From contig JAIXVO010000188.1 in the NCBI GenBank assembly GCA_027482985.1, positions 1 to 10,678 on the forward strand: a DNA stretch of 10,678 nt, written 5' to 3'. The position numbers were made by a program, and so were the translations under genes. The DNA is from Cyanobacteriota bacterium. Its GTDB lineage: Bacteria > Cyanobacteriota > Cyanobacteriia > Leptolyngbyales > Leptolyngbyaceae. Under the pieces are notes generated by a model that worked only from the letters and a program-made list of their open reading frames with translations, had not been told where the DNA came from and did no database searches. Positions 1 through 6,210 of this stretch are shown here, one piece after another (positions within the stretch are counted from its first letter, which is position 1; each line of letters begins with the position of its first letter).

Positions 1-19
1 ATCGATTGAACCTATTGCG

Positions 20-1510
20 TTACAAAAGGGGTTGAGGTTGAGATCCGCCGAGATGTAATTCTGGCGGTTGCACATCGGAGTCTGGAGGCAGAACAAAGTC
101 CTGGCTCAGCTGCTGTTTTTGGTGGGCATAATATCGATGGGCCGAAAGATTGACCCCTAAAAATCCCCACAAAATTAGCCCACCGACACCGGTTGCGGTG
201 TTGCCAAACACCATCTGCACCAGGCTAGCGACAGTAATCGATCGGGTGGCCGCTACAAAGACATCAAACCGGCTTTCAAAGGTAAAAAATTGACGTATAA
301 AAAGCATCACTAGCCCCGCCAGATAGGGGAGTGCGCCAAACCAACCGAGGGTAAAAAACAAGTCTAAAATACCGCTATCTAAAGCTACTTTGACGGCAGC
401 TCCAGTATCACCCACACTCAGGGTGCCACCCAGCCCTTTGCCAAGATAGGAGGACAGGGCAATGCTTAAGTTAGCATCATAGGTGGCTGTACGAGCCTTG
501 TAGCTAGAGTCATCCTGTACATTATCAAAAAGACTAGAAACGCGATCGCCAATCACATCACTGAAAGGCTCCATCGTGGAGAGGGGCACTAGCATTAATA
601 CCAAAACAGCTCCAATTAAGAGGAGACGAATCTGTATTTTTTGCTTGATAGAGTTCATCAGCATGAACTGAGCGACAGCCCAACCTATCCAAGCAGATCG
701 CACTCCCGCCAGCAAAAACGACAGAAAACCAGTGACATAGCTGGGAATAAACATCGGGGGTTGGTACGATAGCAGCACCATAATTCCAGCTAAGATGACG
801 ATGGAGAATGGCCCTGGAGCATTCATGGTGCTCCAAACCCGAATACCAAATGCGGCAGGGCTCCCCACTGAGTTAATGGATGCATTCTTCATCCAGTAGA
901 CATCCCAGGCGGGAGCCGTCATGTACTGGTAAATGCCATAACATCCCATCAGCAAAGTTCCCCAGGTGAACGTCTTTTGTATAGACTGCTTAATCTGAGG
1001 ATAAAGTCTCCAGTGAATCGCAAGAAAAATTCCAAAGATTACTGGAGGAAACCAATCAAGACTGGCTCGGAGGACAGAAATAGCCGGGTTACTGAGAGAA
1101 CCAATCCAGCAACTGTAGGCGATCGCAACTAGGGAAATGGCAAAGCTACTATTTCCGGGGCGGCCTAACTGGGCTGGATTTTGGAGAATTTTAATCGTGG
1201 CTACCAGAGTCACCAGGTAGGGAGCGATAATAATAATACCAAAATCGTCAAATCCGTTGTAATAATCAGAAAACCGCCTAAAGAAGGGAGCTAAAAACCA
1301 AATCCAAAAGACAAAACTGATGTATTCTGGAGTAGATTTTGAATAGAGGTAAAATGCGATCGTGGTAGAGGATACTATAAAAAATAGCCGTATCACTACT
1401 CCCGGCCCAGTAAACGAACCCAGCATCGTTATAACACTGAGACCCAATAACAGATAGAGCTTCTGTCTGGCCTGCCGATCTTCTTCGAGCTTATTTGTTA
1501 GGATAGTCAC
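20..1510 (-). CDS. O-antigen ligase/polymerase-like polytopic membrane protein
   Basis: 496 residues, about 10-12 hydrophobic segments, in the inner membrane. The layout fits the Wzy/WaaL superfamily, which joins or transfers lipid-linked oligosaccharides on the periplasmic side. Supporting motifs are LLAGVRSAWIG (residues 267-276 region, with R271), resembling the SRgaW motif of that superfamily, and DSGILDLFFTLGWFGALPY starting at 378, resembling its 'N-x-y-L...lGllG' segment. RVWSTMNAPGPF (224-235) precedes a membrane segment. The largest hydrophilic loop is about 311-350. The cytoplasm-like tail after 457 is rich in Q and P. The start is GTG; a stop lies two codons upstream, so no longer form exists, and no Shine-Dalgarno is visible. 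It is the last gene seen in the run, 64 bases after the WaaE-like gene. Polymerase versus ligase cannot be decided; IctB-type proteins share the fold. A relation to the cyanobacterial HpsL group is possible but unproven. Confidence 0.85.
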   Translation of the reverse strand: MTILTNKLEEDRQARQKLYLLLGLSVITMLGSFTGPGVVIRLFFIVSSTTIAFYLYSKSTPEYISFVFWIWFLAPFFRRFSDYYNGFDDFGIIIIAPYLVTLVATIKILQNPAQLGRPGNSSFAISLVAIAYSCWIGSLSNPAISVLRASLDWFPPVIFGIFLAIHWRLYPQIKQSIQKTFTWGTLLMGCYGIYQYMTAPAWDVYWMKNASINSVGSPAAFGIRVWSTMNAPGPFSIVILAGIMVLLSYQPPMFIPSYVTGFLSFLLAGVRSAWIGWAVAQFMLMNSIKQKIQIRLLLIGAVLVLMLVPLSTMEPFSDVIGDRVSSLFDNVQDDSSYKARTATYDANLSIALSSYLGKGLGGTLSVGDTGAAVKVALDSGILDLFFTLGWFGALPYLAGLVMLFIRQFFTFESRFDVFVAATRSITVASLVQMVFGNTATGVGGLILWGFLGVNLSAHRYYAHQKQQLSQDFVLPPDSDVQPPELHLGGSQPQPLL

Positions 1511-1574
1511 ACGCTATAGGGGTATAGATAATCAACAAATCTAAGCACAGTCTTTGTGTTTTATTTTTCGTCAC

Positions 1575-2405
1575 TCAGGCTGATGCTTCAGGAGGGTTTG
1601 AGGAAGTTAAAGTGCCTAATTTCGTTTTTGATTTTGATTTTGAGGCTGACCAGGTTAGCTCATAGAGCTTAAGCTCCTTTAGAATCTCGTAGTAGCTCCA
1701 GAGCAGGGCAACGCTTAGACCAGCCATACCTTTGCAATACATGCGCTGGATGAGGTATTTTTGAAAAAATCTGGCCAGCGGCCTTATGATCAGCCTCACT
1801 GAGCTATAGGTTTTACCCTGTTGTAATAAGGCAAGGGCATCCAGATCGGTATACTTATTAAACCGCAGCACATGATCGTGAAGGCTGCGAAAGCCATAGT
1901 GCCAGATAGTGCCAGCAATCTGGCCCACCGGCAAATCGCCAGGATCAGGCCCTTCATGCACAACTACCTCAGGAATAGACACATACTGCTTCTGGTAAAG
2001 CCGAATCAGCTCATCAGAGGTAGTCTCCAGCCAAGCATCAAAGAAATTTCCAACTCGTTTAAACCTGTAGGCATAGACGTCATCGGCAGGTTGTTGTTTC
2101 CAATTGTTGAGGGCCCTGGCGAGATCTGGATCAACTTCTTCGTCAGAGTCGAGCATAAAGATCCAGTCTGAACTGGCTTTATTGGCTCCAAAGTTTCGCT
2201 GTTTAGCATAGCCAGGCCAGGGGTTAATATAAACCTGGCAACCTAGCGCCTGGGCCTTTTGTACAGTCTCATCTTTACTGCCCCCATCAACAACAACGAT
2301 CTCATCGGCAAAAGGCAAGCAAGACTTAATCGCCTTCGCAGTGCGTTCTTCTTCGTCCTGGGTAATGATAACTACTGATATGGTTTGGCGAAGTAAATCT
2401 GACAT
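1575..2405 (-). CDS. Family-2 glycosyltransferase, WaaE/KdtX-like
   Basis: 276 residues from ATG at 2405. An in-frame TTG at 2417 would add four residues, but neither start has a ribosome binding site; I prefer the ATG. The GT-A nucleotide-sugar fold is clear: SVVIITQDEEE near the N-terminus, VVVDGGSKDET (about 37-47), YAKQRN followed by DWIFMLDSDEEV with the metal-binding D-S-D. The middle VHEG and WHYGFRS, and the C-terminal RPLARFFQKYLIQR then KGMAGLSVALLWSYYE, match the layout of the WaaE/KdtX-like lipopolysaccharide-core glucosyltransferase group. It presumably adds a sugar from a nucleotide donor to a membrane-bound acceptor; donor and acceptor are unknown. The C-terminal tail has an SKSKSK stretch coded by a hexamer repeat. 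It lies 46 bases after the exostosin-like gene and 64 before the polymerase-like gene. TATAAT occurs on the minus strand at 2417-2422 but without a matching -35. Confidence 0.88.
   Translation of the reverse strand: MSDLLRQTISVVIITQDEEERTAKAIKSCLPFADEIVVVDGGSKDETVQKAQALGCQVYINPWPGYAKQRNFGANKASSDWIFMLDSDEEVDPDLARALNNWKQQPADDVYAYRFKRVGNFFDAWLETTSDELIRLYQKQYVSIPEVVVHEGPDPGDLPVGQIAGTIWHYGFRSLHDHVLRFNKYTDLDALALLQQGKTYSSVRLIIRPLARFFQKYLIQRMYCKGMAGLSVALLWSYYEILKELKLYELTWSASKSKSKTKLGTLTSSNPPEASA
1626..1643. repeat. Hexanucleotide tandem repeat (TTTTGA)x3
   Basis: Three exact copies of TTTTGA sit inside the 3' end of the WaaE-like gene. Read on the coding strand they give alternating Ser-Lys codons in the hydrophilic tail. 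Copy-number change would keep the frame, so it could vary tail length without killing the protein. Confidence 0.8.
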
Positions 2406-2451
2406 CGTTTTAGCCAATTATATAAAAGATATAGGACAAATATTGAGCTAT

Positions 2452-3525
2452 TTAATCCTCGCCTAACACGCAAGACTCAGAACGGCCATCAATTCTGTCA
2501 ACAATATACTGACCAACAGTATTTTCAGAACAGTTATCCCGCCACCATGATAGAGAATCTTGATGGGCAGTCATTAAGCAGTCTTGGTTGGAAAGAATTG
2601 AAGTAACTATACGCTCAAGCTGGTTCCAGTTTGAGACCCTAGGGGTTGGCGAATTATTATAAAACCATCTAGATGGCAGGTGTTCTGCAATTGGAATACA
2701 TCCATATCGAACAGACTCAAAGAATCGCAAGGTTTCCAGCGAAGCTCCCCTGGGAATAAGCGCTATTTTAGAATTCATCATATTCTCAGAATAAAGTTTG
2801 CTGCCTGCCTCAACAGAGTGACTAAAGCTACTAGTCTCCAATAATTTAATATTTAATTCAGGGTGTCTCTGTTGAATTTCCTTGACTTTTTCGATCATGA
2901 TTCTGCGAGATATCGTTTTAGGACCACCGAGCCAACGACTCAGGGACAATAGAGATTCTTTTTTGTGGGCTATACTGCCAGCAAAAAAAATATCAATATC
3001 TCGTTCATTAATGGCCTTTACAGGTAGATCTAATTGCTGAAAATAACCCAGTGGAATATCGAATATAGGAGGCAGAGGTCTCCCTATTGAGTAAACAAAA
3101 TTTTTCAATATTCCCGGCAGTCTTAAGACAGTAATTCGGATCAATTGAAGCAAATTAAGAAGAATAATTTGAGGTGATCCATGAAAGACAAAGAAGCCGA
3201 ACTCTGGCTTAGTGCCGTAGGCTTTGAAGGTAGCTCTAACTTTGGAGAAGTAATCAGGTATACGGCACCACTCATCACCTAGCAGAATTGGCACTACATG
3301 GTTGCCATAGGAGGGTAATTTTTTAACGTCCCAGGTAATATAGAATATCAGGCCAGAAGTTTTAATATGCGTTTTTATGTGATCCAAGACTCGACCAAAA
3401 TAAATTAAGTCAGGCTTATTTTTAATGTGTTCACTGCTAAAACCTAAATCACTTACATCAATAGGCTCTTGATTTTGACTCAGACAAAGGAAAAAACGAT
3501 TTTTATTTTCTTGAGTCAATGTCAT
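2452..3525 (-). CDS. Exostosin/GT47-like glycosyltransferase
   Basis: 357 residues from ATG at 3525. The C-terminal part carries the exostosin signature: SENMMNSKIALIPRGAS (246-262), then LRFFESVRYGCIPIAEHLP (266-284), corresponding to the 'SkFcLcPrG...R..Eal..GCIPvi' nucleotide-sugar binding half of GT47 proteins. IDIFFAGSIAHKKESLL (177-193) fits the linker strand that opens this GT-B domain. The N-terminal half (1-170) is poorly recognisable and includes a hydrophobic patch around 118-145, perhaps for membrane association. Known family members use various nucleotide sugars; nothing here fixes the donor. No Shine-Dalgarno precedes the start. The gene is distinctly AT-rich: sampled blocks have 18/60 (2821-2880) and 24/60 (3061-3120) G+C, against 36/60 in 8161-8220 of the GT4 gene, suggesting a different origin. 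It is 81 bases after the GT2 at 3607 and leads the WaaE-like gene. Confidence 0.78.
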   Translation of the reverse strand: MTLTQENKNRFFLCLSQNQEPIDVSDLGFSSEHIKNKPDLIYFGRVLDHIKTHIKTSGLIFYITWDVKKLPSYGNHVVPILLGDEWCRIPDYFSKVRATFKAYGTKPEFGFFVFHGSPQIILLNLLQLIRITVLRLPGILKNFVYSIGRPLPPIFDIPLGYFQQLDLPVKAINERDIDIFFAGSIAHKKESLLSLSRWLGGPKTISRRIMIEKVKEIQQRHPELNIKLLETSSFSHSVEAGSKLYSENMMNSKIALIPRGASLETLRFFESVRYGCIPIAEHLPSRWFYNNSPTPRVSNWNQLERIVTSILSNQDCLMTAHQDSLSWWRDNCSENTVGQYIVDRIDGRSESCVLGED

Positions 3526-3606
3526 AATAAATATTATTGAAGATCTATAAAGTTAATTTGATCCTAGTTTGATATTTCTTAGCTTCCATGAAGCCGAGAT
3601 TTAAAG

Positions 3607-4548
3607 CTAGGCTTTTAGCCAGGCTCCAATACCGCCTACTCTGCCCTGTAGAGTGGCCCACCATCGCTTAAAGGCGACTTCCCGCTCCACCGGCAGCAGC
3701 CGCAGCACCTGAACAATACCTGGGGCTTTGCGAGTACCAATTAGAAATGCCCAGGCAACATATACCGGTCGCCTTAGCCAGGGAAAATAGCGCAGCAGTA
3801 CCAGAGTTTCGTTGTAGCTGGCCTGGGTGCAGGCGGTAGCCTCAAACTGAGTACGTTGATCGCGATCGAACCGAGCGGCCAGAAAGTGATCAACCGCTAC
3901 CGCCGGGTCGTAGATCAGCTTCCAACCTCGGTGTTTAATTGCCAGGCTAAAGGCCAGGTCGTTATGCACCTGGGCACCTTTGCCCTGCAGTTGGGTATCA
4001 AACCGCAGGTCGCCAATGGCCTGACGGCGGTAGCTCATGTTGGCCCCTTTCAGCACATCGACTTCCCGAGCTTGGCCATGGCCAATGTGATGATTGCCAA
4101 CCACTTTGCCAAACCATTTGATCTGGCCTACCACGTCAGAAGCTCCGGGATGCAGCTGAGCATCTTGCAGGCGATCGCTGAGGTACATCCAGTCTCTGCC
4201 CCCTACGCCCCCCAACTGAGCATCGGCTAGGAAATGCGCCTCTATACGCTGGAGCCAGTCAGGATGGGGAGCCGCATCGTCGTCGGTGATAGCGATAATG
4301 TCTCCTGTGGCAGCCATGAGGCCAGCATTCAGGGCAGCTACCTGGCCTGGATGCTCCACCGTCTGGGTGCGGAGGGGTAAGGGGGCAAAATCATGGTGGT
4401 TAAGTAAATCCCAGGTATCCTGGTCGCTGGCACGCAGCACGATCAGCACCTCATCGGGCAGGCGCTGCTGCTGCTGAAGTGCTGCTAAGCAGCGCTGCAA
4501 GTCTTGCGGGCGACGATAGGTGGGCACGAGGACGGTTGTTTTAATCAT
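3607..4548 (-). CDS. Family-2 glycosyltransferase
   Basis: 313 residues, start ATG at 4548, no clear ribosome binding site. GT-A domain features in order: TTVLVPTYRRPQDLQRCLAAL (4-24), GQVAALNAGLMAATGDII (68-85), TDDDAAPHPDW with metal-binding aspartates 89-91, GGVGGRD (113-119), LKGANMSYRR (166-175), and an acidic HND (195-197) followed by FSLAIKHRGWKLIYDPAVAVDH (201-221 region), the usual 'ED' catalytic-base region in a slightly altered form. It should transfer a sugar from a nucleotide donor, inverting the anomeric centre, at the cytoplasmic face of the membrane; a hydrophobic stretch near 262-270 may help it associate. LQQQQRL at 24-30 is coded by a CAG run. It is the first gene after the 692-base gap and so may have its own promoter. 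G+C is high like the right half of the window, and it has a HIP1 site at 4171-4178. Confidence 0.9.
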   Translation of the reverse strand: MIKTTVLVPTYRRPQDLQRCLAALQQQQRLPDEVLIVLRASDQDTWDLLNHHDFAPLPLRTQTVEHPGQVAALNAGLMAATGDIIAITDDDAAPHPDWLQRIEAHFLADAQLGGVGGRDWMYLSDRLQDAQLHPGASDVVGQIKWFGKVVGNHHIGHGQAREVDVLKGANMSYRRQAIGDLRFDTQLQGKGAQVHNDLAFSLAIKHRGWKLIYDPAVAVDHFLAARFDRDQRTQFEATACTQASYNETLVLLRYFPWLRRPVYVAWAFLIGTRKAPGIVQVLRLLPVEREVAFKRWWATLQGRVGGIGAWLKA

Positions 4549-4754
4549 GGTTGGGGGCCTCAGACTTTCCTCTGGCTAATATTTCAAGGCTCATGACGAA
4601 AATCAGAGAGAAATCTCCTGGGTTAGGCAAGCTTCATTAAGTCTTTACAGAGGAGCATCCCAGCTTCGTCAAAATATCATCAGAAAAAACAAAAAATCTC
4701 ATATTGAATATTCTAAATTAATCAGCACCTCACCTACAGCACAACAGGGCTTTC

Positions 4755-4785
4755 AGAAGCCAGGATTGCGTTTACCTAGGCTTCT
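4755..4785 (-). other. Bulged 10-bp hairpin in leader of the 4548 gene
   Basis: Bases 4755-4764 (AGAAGCCAGG) pair with 4775-4777 plus 4779-4785 (CCT, then GGCTTCT), leaving A4778 as a single bulge and a 10-base loop. On the minus strand it would lie about 210-240 bases upstream of the GT2 start. Downstream on the minus strand there is no T-run, so it is not an ordinary terminator in that direction. On the plus strand it is followed by TTCTTTCTT-like sequence, a weak terminator-like tail, but no plus-strand gene feeds it. Confidence 0.5.
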
Positions 4786-4788
4786 TTC

Positions 4789-4817
4789 TTGACAGCCGTT
4801 TGCTGCCAAAATATATC
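4789..4817 (+). promoter_or_regulatory. Orphan plus-strand promoter-like sequence
   Basis: A perfect -35 word TTGACA (4789-4794) is followed after 17 bases by TATATC (4812-4817), four of six to TATAAT. It points right, toward the MITE pair and antisense to the GT14 gene, where no plus-strand gene exists. Probably chance, but an antisense or small transcript is possible. Confidence 0.2.
4791..4807 (-). other. Small companion hairpin
   Basis: On the minus strand GGCAGC-AAACG-GCTGTC can form a six-pair stem with one G-U pair. It sits just upstream (in minus-strand transcription) of the larger hairpin at 4755-4785, and both loops contain AAACG. Function unknown; could be chance. Confidence 0.35.
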
Positions 4818-4836
4818 TACAACGTAATATATCTAC
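4811..4836. repeat. 10-base direct repeat, 16-base period
   Basis: ATATATCTAC occurs at 4811-4820 and again exactly at 4827-4836, with six bases between. The spacing puts the copies about one and a half helical turns apart. It might be a pair of regulator half-sites, or simply AT-rich chance. Confidence 0.6.
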
Positions 4837-4853
4837 TCTTAACAGCGACAGGA

Positions 4854-4882
4854 ATAAGAATTCTGACAACTAAATTGGTCAA
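4854..4882 (-). promoter_or_regulatory. Candidate sigma-70-type promoter for the 4548 gene
   Basis: On the minus strand, TTGACC (4877-4882) is followed after 17 bases by TCTTAT (4854-4859), which matches TATAAT at four of six positions. It faces the GT2 gene and lies between the MITE pair and the hairpins, so a transcript would have a leader of about 300 bases. The -10 match is weak and the region is AT-rich. Confidence 0.2.
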
Positions 4883-4936
4883 AAGTTGGCTAGCTTATAT
4901 GACGTAATTTATCGCGACAGGTTGCCTAATATCTAA

Positions 4937-5067
4937 GAGGATGTTTGAAAAGGGCATTCCCTGGTGCGATTAGCCCTCGGGCTACCGAAAATATCCTGAG
5001 GCATGAGCCACCTTGGCCCGATTTCGTAGTATAAAGGCAGACTCTCTCTGATTTTTCAAACACCCTC
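4937..5067. mobile_element. MITE-like element, copy 1 (131 bases)
   Basis: The left end GAGGATGTTTGAAAA (4937-4951) and the inverted right end GAGGGTGTTTGAAAA (reverse complement of 5053-5067) agree at 14 of 15 positions. TAA flanks both sides (4934-4936 and 5068-5070), fitting a 3-base target duplication of the TNA type known for some IS5-family elements. The interior has no room for a transposase, so it would be a non-autonomous element mobilised in trans. Family assignment from the ends alone is an inference. Confidence 0.7.
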
Positions 5068-5070
5068 TAA

Positions 5071-5202
5071 GCGGATATTTGAAAAGAACATTCCCTGGCA
5101 TCATTAGTCCTATAGCCACCGTAAGCAGCCGGATGTGTGGGTCACCCTGGCTCATTTTTGCCATAGATAAGGTCGATTCTTTTCGATTTTTAAAAAGAAG
5201 AT
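5071..5202. mobile_element. MITE-like element, copy 2, degenerate
   Basis: It starts immediately after the TAA that closes copy 1 and aligns with it end to end in the same orientation (about 132 bases). Shared blocks include GAAAAG then CATTCCCTGG near the left end, a central CACC-TGG block, and CGATTTTT/TGATTTTT near the right end. Its own termini (GCGGATATTTGAAAAG and the decayed right end near 5185-5202) no longer pair well, so it looks older or inactivated. The two copies share the junction TAA. Confidence 0.6.
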
Positions 5203-5240
5203 AGCCTATGATTAGAGACAAAAATAATCTTTCTTTTCTA

Positions 5241-6176
5241 TCATAGTTTTGGAGCCAGTAGATGAGCATCTACCCTATCGAGAATGGTGGCATCGATGGT
5301 GGCATCAAATTTGCGAGCGAAGTATTTACCGGAGCCCATCAAAGCATCAAAGTCTTCGCTTTGCATAATGGCGGGATAGGGAGGTCGCCAGTCAATATAG
5401 CGCAGGTGATCACTGCAAAGTTTGAGGTTGGGATTATTGACCAGGATAGTCTGAAAAAAAGATTCATCGGGCACCATGGTATGGCGATAGTACTCGACAA
5501 TATCTGGATGGGTTTGTACAAAGTTGTGGATATATTCGACGCAGAGACGGTTCAAAGTATGCCACTGGGAACCGGCGTAGCACCGAAAGCCAGGATTAAA
5601 GGGAGTGTGGAGCCGCCGAAAAGCAATTTTTGCCCCAAAGCGACCGCCTTTGAGCCGCAGCCAAGGGTTCCAATTAACGGGACGATAGAGCTTACGAAAC
5701 AGCCACTTGAGTTGAGCAGGTACTGTATAGTAGCGAAACCAGTACCGCTCAAGGCTAAGATGTCGATCCCAATTCCATTGAGTTTCAGGGGGAGCATCGG
5801 CAGAAAAATATTCGATGAACCCATCGTGCTGAGTTGATTCTAAATGGTATTCTAGCTGAGATAATGGCTGGAGAGGGTAGTCTTGTCCAGAAAGCAGCAC
5901 AAACCAGTCAAATTGAATTGAGTTTTCTAGCAGCCAATGGATGCATTTCAGCTCCATATCAACCACAGAAAACTCACCCCATTTCACCCCAATTGGAGTA
6001 GGGAATAAAGAGACCTGATTCGTAAAGCTAAATAGACCAGGATCTAAGGCTGGCTTTGAAGCATCATGATGGATAAGAACATGGGCATCTTGGGTAGATT
6101 GCAGCAGCTGATTAACTAGCCGAGCAACCTGGGGCGGATTGGTGTGGGACGCAATCAAATATAGAATTTTTGGCAT
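5241..6176 (-). CDS. GT14 core-2/I-branching-type glycosyltransferase
   Basis: 311 residues from ATG at 6176, covering the whole Branch domain. The family contains animal core-2 beta-1,6-GlcNAc transferases and protein xylosyltransferases; bacterial members occur in polysaccharide clusters. Visible motifs in order: ILYLIASHTNPPQ (4-16), IHHDAS (35-40), VKWGEFSVVDMEL (64-76), WFVLLSGQDYPL (91-102), YAGSQWHTLNR (200-210), MVPDESFFQTIL (234-245, with the acidic pair that supplies the catalytic base in the family), LRYIDW (258-263) and FARKFD (286-291). No signal peptide or membrane anchor, unlike the Golgi enzymes, so it should act in the cytoplasm, perhaps adding a side branch from a nucleotide sugar; GlcNAc versus xylose cannot be told. 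It lies 34 bases after the GT2 at 6211. The MITE pair begins 38 bases beyond its stop codon. Confidence 0.9.
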   Translation of the reverse strand: MPKILYLIASHTNPPQVARLVNQLLQSTQDAHVLIHHDASKPALDPGLFSFTNQVSLFPTPIGVKWGEFSVVDMELKCIHWLLENSIQFDWFVLLSGQDYPLQPLSQLEYHLESTQHDGFIEYFSADAPPETQWNWDRHLSLERYWFRYYTVPAQLKWLFRKLYRPVNWNPWLRLKGGRFGAKIAFRRLHTPFNPGFRCYAGSQWHTLNRLCVEYIHNFVQTHPDIVEYYRHTMVPDESFFQTILVNNPNLKLCSDHLRYIDWRPPYPAIMQSEDFDALMGSGKYFARKFDATIDATILDRVDAHLLAPKL

Positions 6177-6210
6177 AGTATATACATACCTGATTACTTG
6201 ATTATCAGGC

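Larger units (their letters stand above)
4549..5240. other. 692-base intergenic region with MITE-like repeats and hairpins
   Basis: This is the only large non-coding stretch. It separates the GT14 gene from the GT2 at 3607-4548. Reading from the GT2 start upward it holds AT-rich leader sequence (4549-4750; TAGAAT on the minus strand at 4710-4715 is an isolated -10-like word), a bulged hairpin and a smaller hairpin (4755-4807), a 10-base direct repeat (4811-4836), a weak minus-strand promoter candidate (4854-4882) and two tandem MITE-like elements (4937-5202). I see no RNA gene or conserved protein. A 95-codon frame on the minus strand crosses both repeat copies and is judged spurious. Confidence 0.7.

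Noticed and set aside
2417..2422. TATAAT on the minus strand just before the WaaE-like gene, as a -10 box
   Set aside because: No -35 at a suitable distance, and it would overlap the alternative TTG start and leave almost no leader.
3595..3617. Possible terminator after the GT2 gene (GGCTAAAAGCC)
   Set aside because: Only a four-pair stem with no T-run on the minus strand.
3856..4230. 124-codon open frame on the plus strand
   Set aside because: Antisense to the well-supported GT2 gene; no motif, and long shadow frames are expected in this G+C-rich gene.
4599..4610. Twelve-base match (AAAATCAGAGAG) to the inner end of the MITE-like element, possible third fragment
   Set aside because: The similarity does not extend on either side, so chance is the simpler explanation.
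4982..5269. 95-codon open frame on the minus strand across the intergenic gap
   Set aside because: It runs through both MITE-like copies and overlaps the end of the GT14 gene; its sequence just mirrors the repeats and shows no protein family character.
5262..5837. 191-codon open frame on the plus strand
   Set aside because: Exactly antisense to the GT14 gene, whose own motifs are complete and family-typical; the plus frame has no recognisable domain.
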